Assembly (NCBI GenBank): GCA_017883165.1
Contig: JADGOC010000009.1
Location: 1 to 52,592 of the forward strand
Reading direction: 5' to 3'
DNA length: 52,592 nucleotides
Source: Acidobacteriota bacterium
GTDB taxonomy: Bacteria; Acidobacteriota; Vicinamibacteria; Vicinamibacterales; CAVVIG01
Shown: in pieces, positions 45,348 to 52,592 of the stretch
How positions within the stretch are numbered: position 1 is the stretch's first letter
How the letters are laid out: every line of letters starts with the position of its first letter
Notes under the pieces: model-generated
Told to the model about the DNA's origin: nothing
Database searches by the model: none
Seen by the model: the letters and a program-made list of their open reading frames with translations, nothing else
Translations under genes and position numbers: made by a program

Positions 45348-47357
45348 GTGCGCAAGAAAATCGGTGAGTGCCTGATTCAGGCAGGACTCATCACAGAAAG
45401 CGACCTGCGGACCGCTCTGGACGAGCACAAGCGCACCGGCGAGCGGCTGGGCGTCGTGCTGGTGCGGATGAATCTTGCGACTGAGAAACAGATCGCCAAG
45501 GCGCTTGCGTTCCAACTCGGGTTCCCCTACGTCAACCTGGCCGAGAACCCGCCCGATCCTCCGGCGGTGGTGCTCATTCCGAAGGAAGTCTCGCTCAAGC
45601 GGGTCTGCGTCGCGGTCGGTCTCGAGAAGAACCTGCTGACGGTCGCGATGTCCGACCCGCTGCTCTTCAGCCTCGTGCAGGATCTCGAGTTCCAGACCGG
45701 CTACCGCATCAAGCAGGTCGTGGCGACCCGCGCCGACATCATGGAGTCGATCCAGACCGGCTACCCCGACAAGGCGCTGATGCGCACGAACCAGATCGGT
45801 TCGGACCTCGTCGTGACGGCGGCGGCGCCGACGCTGCGCGGGCGCGGGATGTCGGGCGACGAAACGGCACTCGCCCGCCGCGTGGAAGAGGAAGTGTTCG
45901 AGCCGGTCTCGGGCCTCAAGGAGCGCAGCGAGGCGGCGCCGATCATCGATCTCGTCGATCTCATCGTGAAGAGCGCGATCAAGAGCAAGGCGAGCGATAT
46001 CCACGTCGAACCGCTGGAAAAAGGCGTCCTCATCCGCCATCGTCTCGACGGGCTGCTGAAGGAAGTGATGGACCTGCCCAAGTGGGTCCACGAAGGGCTG
46101 ATCGCGCGGCTGAAGATCATGGCGGGCATGGACATCGCCGAGAAGCGGCTGCCGCAGGACGGCCGTCTCCGCTCGACGGCCGACGACGGTACCGAGGTCG
46201 ACTTTCGCGTGTCGACGCTCCGCACGCTCTTCGGCGAAAAAGTCGTCATGCGCGTGCTCGATCACCGCAAGGGTGTTCCGTCGCTCGAGGAGATCGGGAT
46301 GTCGGCGACGGCGCTCGAGGAGGTCCGCGATTTCCTCCGCCATCAGCACGGCATGATTCTCGTCGTCGGCCCGACGGGCAGCGGCAAGACGACGACGCTG
46401 AGCTCGGCGCTGAAGGCGGTGCAGTCGGAGAAGACCAACATCATCACGATCGAGGATCCGGTCGAGTACCAGATCCCGGGCGTCAATCAGACGCAGATCA
46501 ACGAGAAGATCAAGCTGACCTTCGCGAGCGCGCTGCGGTCGATTCTGCGGCAGGATCCCGACGTCATTCTGCTCGGCGAAATCCGCGACGCGGAGACGGC
46601 GAAGATCGCGATGCAGGCGGCGCAGACGGGGCATCTCGTGCTCTCGACGCTGCACACGGACAACGCGCCGTCGGTCGTGACGCGCCTGATGGACATCGGC
46701 ACGGAGCCGTACGTCATCGCCTCGGCGCTCATCGGTGTCGTGGCGCAGCGCCTCGTGCGGCGGCTGTGCATCCATTGCCGGCGCCAGTACACGCCGCCGG
46801 CCGACACGTTGCGGTCGTTGAACATCGCGGACGCCGACGCGTCGGCGATTCCGTTCTACAAATCGGTCGGCTGCGATCAATGCAACCACACCGGCTATCG
46901 CGGGCGCATCGGCATCTACGAAGTGATGCGCGTCTCCGACAAGCTGCGGCGGCTGATTTCGGCGCGCGCGCCCGAAGACCAGATCCGCGAGGGGGCGTTG
47001 TCGAGCGGCATGATCAGCCTGGGCGAGGACGGGCTGTCGAAGGTGAAGAGCGGCGTGACGACGCCGGAAGAGCTGCTGCGCGTGGTCACCGAAGTGCGCG
47101 AGATGCGGACGCTCTGCGCGGGGTGCGGGTCGGCGGTCGGCGTCGATTTTCTCGCGTGTCCGCAGTGCGGCAAGCGTCTGAGCGGCGGGTGTCCGCACTG
47201 CGGCCGCGCGCTGCAGCCGGGATGGAATTTCTGTCCGTACTGCGCGCGCACCACCGAGCCGAAGAAGAGTCCCAAGCGTCTGCGCGATCGTGAGGGGCAC
47301 GATCAACCAGAGCGGCGCGAGCTGCCGCCCGGCAACGTGGCGGAGTTCAAGAAGTAA
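45348..47357 (+). CDS. PilB/MshE-like assembly ATPase with C-terminal double zinc ribbon
   Basis: A 669-residue hexameric traffic ATPase powering pilus or pseudopilus extension. The N-terminal MshEN/T2SSE-N domain (GECLIQAGLITESDLRTAL, AKALAFQLGFPYVNLA) may bind c-di-GMP in some relatives. The core has Walker A GPTGSGKTTT (near 341), the Asp box IITIEDPVEYQIPGVNQ, Walker B ILLGEIRDAETA and the His box STLHTDNAPS. A tetracysteine zinc site follows (CIHCRR, CDQCNHTG). Unusually, residues about 589-636 add eight more Cys in four CxxC pairs (CAGCG, CPQCGK, CPHCGR, CPYCAR), a double zinc ribbon. It starts with GTG at 45348. The J-domain gene starts at the base after its stop. Confidence 0.92.
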   Translation: MRKKIGECLIQAGLITESDLRTALDEHKRTGERLGVVLVRMNLATEKQIAKALAFQLGFPYVNLAENPPDPPAVVLIPKEVSLKRVCVAVGLEKNLLTVAMSDPLLFSLVQDLEFQTGYRIKQVVATRADIMESIQTGYPDKALMRTNQIGSDLVVTAAAPTLRGRGMSGDETALARRVEEEVFEPVSGLKERSEAAPIIDLVDLIVKSAIKSKASDIHVEPLEKGVLIRHRLDGLLKEVMDLPKWVHEGLIARLKIMAGMDIAEKRLPQDGRLRSTADDGTEVDFRVSTLRTLFGEKVVMRVLDHRKGVPSLEEIGMSATALEEVRDFLRHQHGMILVVGPTGSGKTTTLSSALKAVQSEKTNIITIEDPVEYQIPGVNQTQINEKIKLTFASALRSILRQDPDVILLGEIRDAETAKIAMQAAQTGHLVLSTLHTDNAPSVVTRLMDIGTEPYVIASALIGVVAQRLVRRLCIHCRRQYTPPADTLRSLNIADADASAIPFYKSVGCDQCNHTGYRGRIGIYEVMRVSDKLRRLISARAPEDQIREGALSSGMISLGEDGLSKVKSGVTTPEELLRVVTEVREMRTLCAGCGSAVGVDFLACPQCGKRLSGGCPHCGRALQPGWNFCPYCARTTEPKKSPKRLRDREGHDQPERRELPPGNVAEFKK

Positions 47358-48173
47358 TTGAAGGACTACTACAGGCTGCTCGAGATTGCGCCGACCGCGC
47401 CGCAGGACGAGGTCAAACGCGCGTTCCGGCTGCAAATCGCACGCTATCACCCCGACAAGGTTCAGCACCTCGGCAAGGAATTCCAGGCGATGGCGGCCGA
47501 CCGCGCCGCCGAGCTGACCGAGGCGTACCGCATTCTCTCCGACGAAGGACGCCGCGCTGACTACGACCGCGCGTACGCGTCGGGCGCGGCGACGGCGCCA
47601 CCGGCGGCCGAATCCAAGGCGCCGGCATCACAGACCGCACCGGCGCCAGAGGCGCCGCCCGAACCAGGCGCGTCCAAGCCCGGCGCGCCGAAGGGCGAAT
47701 GGTTTTCGGAGGAGCGCGCGACCCGCGACGAGTATGTCCGCAAGGCGACGCTCAGCCGGTTCCGCCAGGCCTTCGCCCTGGCCATGGGCAAGGCGTACGA
47801 TGAATCGCCGGCTCGCGGATTCGACCTCGCGTTCGTGCCGAAGGCCAAGCTTTTCAGCCGCGGCAAGGGTCCGCGGCTGCTGGGACGATTCGTCTCGCGC
47901 GTGGACGCCGCCGCGGTGGGCGACACCTGGACGCAGATCGGCAAGCTGAACACGCCGTCGGATGAGGAAGTCTGCGTCTTTCTGATGGGGACGGCGATGG
48001 CGCCGCGCCGCGAGCTGGAAGATGCGATCTCCGCGCAGCGGCGCAAGGCACGGGCGCCGGGCGCGAAGGTGACCGTCATTCCCGTCGACACGCGCGTCTG
48101 GGATGCGCATATTCCCGTGGACGCGCCGGCGGTCGTCAAGAATCTGCTGGCGCGGCTGCGTAGCGGCACGTAA
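47358..48173 (+). CDS. J-domain protein with unknown C-terminal domain
   Basis: A 271-residue protein. Residues 1-70 are a J-domain ([20 protein letters not shown], then the HPD motif in ARYHPDKVQ and [20 protein letters not shown]), which stimulates Hsp70 ATPase. An Ala/Pro linker follows, and a ~150-residue domain that I do not recognise ([40 protein letters not shown]). That part lacks the zinc fingers of DnaJ. It begins with TTG immediately after the TAA of the PilB-like gene, so the two are surely co-transcribed. A chaperone role in pilus or signalling assembly is inferred from position only. Confidence 0.85.
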   Translation: MKDYYRLLEIAPTAPQDEVKRAFRLQIARYHPDKVQHLGKEFQAMAADRAAELTEAYRILSDEGRRADYDRAYASGAATAPPAAESKAPASQTAPAPEAPPEPGASKPGAPKGEWFSEERATRDEYVRKATLSRFRQAFALAMGKAYDESPARGFDLAFVPKAKLFSRGKGPRLLGRFVSRVDAAAVGDTWTQIGKLNTPSDEEVCVFLMGTAMAPRRELEDAISAQRRKARAPGAKVTVIPVDTRVWDAHIPVDAPAVVKNLLARLRSGT

Positions 48174-48226
48174 GCTTAAGGGAACCCTCGGGCGGGTCCG
48201 CTCGTCTCAGTCTTACGGCTCCAACT

Positions 48227-48913
48227 ATGGCTCTGATTGAAACCGTCGACCTCTGGAAGACCTACGTCATGGGCGCGGAAGAGATCCATGCGCTGCGCGG
48301 CGTCTCGATTTCCATCGACCCCGGCGAATACGTCGCGATCATGGGGCCGTCCGGCTCGGGCAAGTCGACGCTGATGAATCTCATCGGCTGCCTCGATACG
48401 CCGAGCAAGGGGTCGTATCTGCTCAACGGCAAGCAGGTGAGCCAGATGAACGACAACGAGCTCGCGCGGATCCGCAACGAAGAGATCGGCTTCGTCTTTC
48501 AGACGTTCAACCTGCTGCCGCGCGCGACCGCGCTGCACAACGTCGAGCTGCCGCTCGTTTATGCGGGCGTGCCGGCCAAGGACCGTCAGGAACGTGCCAA
48601 GCAGGCGCTGCAGAAGGTCGAGCTCGGCGATCGCATTACCCATCGGCCCAACGAGCTGTCCGGCGGCCAGCGCCAGCGCGTCGCCGTGGCGCGCGCGCTC
48701 GTCAACAACCCGTCGATTCTTCTCGCCGACGAGCCGACCGGCAACCTCGACTCGAAGACCGGCGCCGAAATCATGGGGCTGTTCGAGCGGCTCCACAAGA
48801 GCGGCAACACGATTGTCCTCGTCACGCACGAACCCGACGTCGCGGCATTTGCCTATCGCACCATCCACATCCGCGATGGAATGGTCGAAGACGACGTGCG
48901 GCGCGCCGCATAG
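48227..48913 (+). CDS. ABC transporter ATP-binding protein, MacB/LolD type
   Basis: A 228-residue ABC ATPase. Walker A is [18 protein letters not shown], the Q-loop is in [12 protein letters not shown], the signature is [15 protein letters not shown], Walker B is [12 protein letters not shown] and the H-loop is LVTHEPD. The [15 protein letters not shown] segment and overall length match the MacB/LolD/FtsE group, whose partners work in envelope lipoprotein or peptide export. No permease gene is next to it in this window; the following gene is a glycosidase. The ATG at 48227 lies 53 bases after the J-domain gene. Confidence 0.93.
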   Translation: MALIETVDLWKTYVMGAEEIHALRGVSISIDPGEYVAIMGPSGSGKSTLMNLIGCLDTPSKGSYLLNGKQVSQMNDNELARIRNEEIGFVFQTFNLLPRATALHNVELPLVYAGVPAKDRQERAKQALQKVELGDRITHRPNELSGGQRQRVAVARALVNNPSILLADEPTGNLDSKTGAEIMGLFERLHKSGNTIVLVTHEPDVAAFAYRTIHIRDGMVEDDVRRAA

Positions 48914-48917
48914 GCGC

Positions 48918-50399
48918 TTGCGCCCCCATCCCCACCTCTACGAAATCAACACCTGGCCTTGGCTGGACGCCCTCTCGCGTCGCCACGGCCGATCGCTGAC
49001 CCTTGGCGGCGTCCCCGACGCGCAATGGGACGCGCTCGCCGCGCTCGGGATCGATCTCGTCTATCTGATGGGTATCTGGCGCCGCAGCCCGCTTGGCCGC
49101 GAGATCGCGCGGTCGAACGCGCTGATGTTTCCGGAGTACGATCGCGCTCGGCCGCGATGGCAGATGTCGGATGTCGTCGGCTCCGCATACTCCATCGCCG
49201 CCTACGAACCCGACCCGCGCATCGGCTCGTGGGCCGACGTCGACGCCGTGCGTGAGAAACTGCACGCACGTGGGATGCAGCTCGTCGTCGACTTCATTCC
49301 AAACCACACCGGCTTCGATCATAGATGGATGCACGATCAGCCGGCGCGCTACGTCAGCGCGCCGGCTGACGTCGCCGGCCGCGATCCGTCCGCGTTTCGG
49401 ATGGTCGCCTTGCCGTCGGGCGAACGGCGGTTCGTCGCCTGCGGCCGCGACCCGTACTTTCCGCCGTGGACCGACGTCGCGCAGCTGGACCACTTCAACG
49501 ACGACACGCGCGCCGCGATCATCGGCGAGCTCCGCACGATTGCCCAGCATGCCGACGGCGCACGCTGCGACATGGCGATGCTGGCGCTGACGGACGTGTT
49601 CGGCCGCACGTGGGGATCGCTGGTCCATGCGCCGGCGCCGGCCACCGAGTTCTGGTCGGATGCTCGCGCGGCCGTGCCGGGGTTCACGCTGATCGCCGAG
49701 GTGTACTGGGATCTCGAGTCGCGGCTGCAGCAGCTCGGGCTCGATTTCACGTACGACAAGCGCTTGTACGATCGTCTCGTCCACGAGGCGGCACGTGACG
49801 TGCGGGCCCACCTCGTCGCCGACGATGCGTTTCAGCGGCGGTCGGCGCGGTTCATCGAGAATCATGACGAGCCGCGGAGCGTCGTCGCGTTCGGCGATCG
49901 CGTCAGGGCGGCGGCGGTCGCTGTTAGTACGCTGCAAGGGCTGCGCTTCTATCACGACGGCCAGTTCGAAGGACGACGGGCGCGGCTGCCCGTGCAGCTT
50001 GGCGTCATGCCCGACGAGCCCGTGGACGAGGGGCTGCTGGCGTTTTATCGTCGCCTGCTGGCCATCGTCGATTCAGCGCCGTTTCATGATGGCGAATGGC
50101 GGCTGCTCCACATTTCGCCGGCCGGCGACGACAGCCACGAGAATGTCGTGGCATGGCGATGGCACGACGATCACGCGGGCACGGCGCTGCGCATCGTCGT
50201 GGTGAACCTGGGAGACGGCCCCGCGCAGGGACGCGTCGCCCTGGCGGGCGATCTCCCCGCGGACGGCGAGACGCTGACTTTTGAGGATCTGCTCGACGGC
50301 CAGCGGTATTCCTGGCCGCGCGTCACGCTCGACACCGACGGTGGTTTGTACGTGCGGCTCGAGCGGGGAGGGGCGCACATCTTCGCCGTCGGCCGCTGA
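48918..50399 (+). CDS. Alpha-amylase family (GH13-like) glycoside hydrolase
   Basis: A TIM-barrel enzyme of about 493 residues. The family entry HLYEINTWPWLDALSRRHG is at the very start. Region I is VVDFIPNHTGFDH, region II carries the nucleophile candidate Asp in GARCDMAMLAL, region III has the Glu in LIAEVYWD, and region IV is FIENHDEPRS. The C-terminal beta domain includes VVVNLGDGPAQGRVAL. Substrate specificity is not evident. TTG 48918 is preferred because homologous proteins begin only a few residues before the YEINT motif; ATG 48876 would add 14 residues and overlap the ABC gene. No signal peptide is seen, so it is probably cytoplasmic. Confidence 0.85.
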   Translation: MRPHPHLYEINTWPWLDALSRRHGRSLTLGGVPDAQWDALAALGIDLVYLMGIWRRSPLGREIARSNALMFPEYDRARPRWQMSDVVGSAYSIAAYEPDPRIGSWADVDAVREKLHARGMQLVVDFIPNHTGFDHRWMHDQPARYVSAPADVAGRDPSAFRMVALPSGERRFVACGRDPYFPPWTDVAQLDHFNDDTRAAIIGELRTIAQHADGARCDMAMLALTDVFGRTWGSLVHAPAPATEFWSDARAAVPGFTLIAEVYWDLESRLQQLGLDFTYDKRLYDRLVHEAARDVRAHLVADDAFQRRSARFIENHDEPRSVVAFGDRVRAAAVAVSTLQGLRFYHDGQFEGRRARLPVQLGVMPDEPVDEGLLAFYRRLLAIVDSAPFHDGEWRLLHISPAGDDSHENVVAWRWHDDHAGTALRIVVVNLGDGPAQGRVALAGDLPADGETLTFEDLLDGQRYSWPRVTLDTDGGLYVRLERGGAHIFAVGR

Positions 50400-50414
50400 T
50401 CGCTTGAACCTGGT

Positions 50415-52475
50415 GTGCGCCACAGGCTACGCTGGACGCGCATCGTGCGAAAAGCGGTTACGGGCATCCTGATCGGGCTGGGCGCGGGCGCGGCGGTTCT
50501 CGCCGCGGATCTGCTGCTGATCAGAGCGGCGGGCGGCATCGGCTCGACCCCGCTGCAGCGCGCCGAGCTCATTACCTACGACTGGCGGCTCGCGCACACG
50601 GCGCGTCCCGAGACCGCACGCCAGGACATCGCGCTCGTCGAAATCGACGAGTATTCCCTCCGAAATCTCCAGAAGTTCGCCGGACGCTGGCCGTGGCCGC
50701 GCGTCGTGCATTCGATGCTCGTCGATTACCTCGCGGCCGCGCACGCGAAGCTCGTCGCCTACGACATCGACTTTGCCGAAGCCGACACCCGGAAGGGGTT
50801 TGATTTCGGCGACTCCACCGAGTCGGGAGCGGAGTCCGACGACGAGCTGGTGAAATCGGTAAAGGCGGCGGGCAATGTCATGCTCCTGGCGGACGCGACG
50901 TTCGAAGGGACGCTGCTCGACAACAGCGTTTCGGCGATCCCTGATGCCGGCTACCATCTCGATCGTCCCGGCATCGTGGAGCGCCGAGTCGTGTTTCCGC
51001 CGTTCGCCGCGCTCGCCGCGGCGGGCGTCGGCCTCGGTCACAACCTGTTCATCCTCGACCCGGACGGTCCGATCCGGCACACCGTGCCGTTCGTGCGCTC
51101 GGGCGGCCGCGTCGTCCCGTCGCTCGGTCTCGCCGCCGCCATGCGCGTCGCGGGCATTCCCGCGGGCGGCGTTGCGCTGGACGGCGACGTCCTGACGATC
51201 GGCGATCGCATCGTTCCGCTCGAGCGGAGGCGTGTGAAGACGGCGGCCGGCGCGGACAGCTATCTCTGGGCGCTCGTCGATTTCCGCGGGCCCGCGCTGC
51301 TCGACGACCTGAAGCATCGTCCTTATCCGAGCTACTCGTTTTACGACCTCGAGTACTCGGAGGAGCAGATTCTCGCCGGCGTGAAGCCGAACGTCGATCC
51401 ATCGGTGTTCCGCGGCAAGATCGTATTCGTCGGTGCCACGGCCACTGGGCTCAGCGACGTGTTCGAGACGCCGTTTGCCGGCGCGAAGATGCCGGGGATC
51501 CAGGTGCACGCGGCCGTCGCCGACGATCTGCTGTCGAATCGTTTTCTGCGCCAGGCGCCAGGCGGCGTCCGCGTCGCATCGGTTGTGGCCGGCGCCGTCG
51601 CCATAGGCGTCGTGGCGACGCTCCTGCCGGCGTGGTGGGCGTCCGGGATCACGCTCGCGGCGTTCGCGCTATTCGGATGGATGGCGACGCGATTATTCGC
51701 GGCGGGCTGGTGGCTGAACGTGTCGCAGCCGGTGCTCGCCGGCTCGTTCGCGCTGTTTGGCGGCGTCGCGTATCAGTACTTCGTCGAAGGGCGCGAGAAG
51801 CGGAAGATGAAGAAGCTCTTCGGCCAGTACGTGTCGAAAGACGTGTACGCGCAGCTCGTCGACAACCCCGCGCTCGCGCGGCTTGGCGGCCAGCGGCGCG
51901 AGATGACCGTGCTCTTCTCGGACATTCGTGGTTTCACGACCGTGTCGGAGAGCGGGCAGCCGGAAGCCATCGTCCAGATGCTCAACGAGTACTTCACCCG
52001 GATGGTGCAGGTCGTGTTTCACTACGGTGGGACGGTCGATAAGTTCGTCGGCGACATGGTGATGGCGCTCTTCAGCGCGCCGCTCGACGATCTGCAACAC
52101 GCCGACCATGCCGTCCAGGCGGCGCTCGACATGATTGCCGAGCTGGAGACGTTGAACCAGCGGTGGCAGGCGGAGGGACGGCCGGCGCTCGACATCGGGA
52201 TCGGCATCAACACCGGGCCGATGATCGCGGGGAACATCGGCTCGGATCAGATCATGAGCTACACCGTCATCGGCGACGCGGTGAACCTCGGGTCGCGGCT
52301 CGAATCGCTCAACAAACAATACGGCACTCGGATCATCATCAGCGACGCGACGCGCGCGCGGCTGACCGGCCGGTTCGAGCTGAAGCCGCTCGGCGACGTT
52401 GTCGTCAAAGGCAAGACCCAACCGGTGGCGATCTTCGAAGTCGTCGGCCGTATGAAGGATGAGGCGCGAGCATGA
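50415..52475 (+). CDS. CHASE2-domain class III adenylate cyclase
   Basis: A 686-residue membrane-bound sensor enzyme. An N-terminal helix (GILIGLGAGAAVLAADLLLI) precedes an extracytoplasmic CHASE2 domain (about residues 45-375; YDWRLAHTARPE, ALVEIDEYSLRNL, RWPWPRVVH, FRGKIVFVGATATGLSDVF). Three membrane helices follow (about 380-465) and then the cyclase domain. Metal-binding Asp residues are in LFSDIRGFT and KFVGDMVMALFSAP. The transition-state Asn/Arg lie in VNLGSRLES, and YTVIGDAVNLG is typical of class III enzymes making cAMP. It starts at GTG 50415. Its stop overlaps the next gene as ATGA. Confidence 0.93.
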   Translation: MRHRLRWTRIVRKAVTGILIGLGAGAAVLAADLLLIRAAGGIGSTPLQRAELITYDWRLAHTARPETARQDIALVEIDEYSLRNLQKFAGRWPWPRVVHSMLVDYLAAAHAKLVAYDIDFAEADTRKGFDFGDSTESGAESDDELVKSVKAAGNVMLLADATFEGTLLDNSVSAIPDAGYHLDRPGIVERRVVFPPFAALAAAGVGLGHNLFILDPDGPIRHTVPFVRSGGRVVPSLGLAAAMRVAGIPAGGVALDGDVLTIGDRIVPLERRRVKTAAGADSYLWALVDFRGPALLDDLKHRPYPSYSFYDLEYSEEQILAGVKPNVDPSVFRGKIVFVGATATGLSDVFETPFAGAKMPGIQVHAAVADDLLSNRFLRQAPGGVRVASVVAGAVAIGVVATLLPAWWASGITLAAFALFGWMATRLFAAGWWLNVSQPVLAGSFALFGGVAYQYFVEGREKRKMKKLFGQYVSKDVYAQLVDNPALARLGGQRREMTVLFSDIRGFTTVSESGQPEAIVQMLNEYFTRMVQVVFHYGGTVDKFVGDMVMALFSAPLDDLQHADHAVQAALDMIAELETLNQRWQAEGRPALDIGIGINTGPMIAGNIGSDQIMSYTVIGDAVNLGSRLESLNKQYGTRIIISDATRARLTGRFELKPLGDVVVKGKTQPVAIFEVVGRMKDEARA

Positions 52476-52592
52476 AAACAACATTACTGACGGTCGTGAT
52501 CGCCGGCGTGATCGCCGGCCTGCCGGCGCCGGCGCATGCGCAGCTCGGCGGCTGCTGGACAAAGCGCAGAAGGCGCAGGATGCGAAGAAGAA
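52472..52592 (+). pseudogene. Start of a probable M48-type metallopeptidase gene, frameshifted
   Basis: The ATG overlaps the cyclase TGA. The first 27 codons give a clear signal peptide, MKTTLLTVVIAGVIAGLPAP then AHAQLGG. After base ~52546 the frame turns into Arg-rich nonsense, while the frame one base over reads LLDKAQKAQDAKK, a plausible continuation. One missing G in the GGCGG run would explain this. Sequences of the form AQLGGLLDKAQKA begin some exported M48 peptidases, but the window ends before any catalytic motif, so the family call is tentative. A sequencing or assembly error near the contig end is the simplest explanation. Confidence 0.55.

Noticed and set aside
48561-48917. Long N-terminal extension of the amylase-family protein inside the ABC gene
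   Set aside because: The region is fully explained by the ABC ATPase in another frame, and the glycosidase fold begins at HLYEINTW.

Overview
The window is GC-rich and gene-dense. No gap between genes exceeds 300 bases, and I see no rRNA, tRNA, CRISPR array, transposase or prophage. It looks like a stretch of ordinary chromosome from an Acidobacteriota-type bacterium, possibly a Vicinamibacteria lineage. That placement is an inference. It rests on a VWFA-domain protein of the kind common in acidobacteria, an inositol-3-phosphate synthase, an erythrin-VIT1 metal transporter, a type III glutamine synthetase and base composition. No marker gene settles it.

Layout. 1-5643 (minus): a NYN/LOTUS RNA-binding protein broken at the left edge, a ParC/GyrA-type topoisomerase subunit and type III glutamine synthetase. 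5836-7376 (minus): a Nudix CoA pyrophosphatase and an SGNH lipoprotein, translationally coupled. 7457-10745 (plus): a peroxiredoxin whose catalytic position is an in-frame UGA, then a DUF349 protein. 10738-20110 (minus): a tandem FKBP isomerase, a UPF0182 membrane protein, and a molybdenum hydroxylase operon (Moco subunit, 2Fe-2S subunit, monoheme and triheme cytochromes c) headed by a quinone-reductase-like dehydrogenase. 20144-23234 (plus): ispG and recQ, overlapping. 23254-28048: apaG, a fused aconitase-family enzyme, a thioredoxin-like ferredoxin, two alpha/beta hydrolases and a BON protein. 28214-33024 (minus): two short operons, ZIP with erythrin-VIT1 and TonB with a membrane protein and a VWFA protein. 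33125-36291: SDR, methyltransferase, inositol-3-phosphate synthase and a small membrane protein. 36387-48173: a MSHA-like type IV pilus/secretion assembly set (secretin, AAA ATPase, TPR protein, PilM-like protein and PilB-like ATPase), interrupted by acs and a degenerate GGDEF gene and followed by a J-domain protein. 48227-52592: an ABC ATPase, an alpha-amylase family enzyme, a CHASE2 adenylate cyclase and the start of a probable M48 peptidase.

The strongest unusual signals are these. (1) The peroxiredoxin at 7457-8011 appears to be a selenoprotein: UGA replaces the peroxidatic Cys of the PxxxTxxC motif and is followed at the right distance by a stem-loop with a G-rich apical loop. (2) A dispersed palindromic element with near-identical arms lies in frame inside the topoisomerase gene and again at the 3' end of the pilus TPR gene. 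In the second copy the only mismatch between the arms creates the stop codon. (3) At base 1 the missing half of the NYN protein's LOTUS domain is encoded on the opposite strand, so the left edge is an inversion or a fold-back assembly join. The last gene at the right edge carries an apparent one-base deletion. Both edges may therefore be low-quality contig ends.
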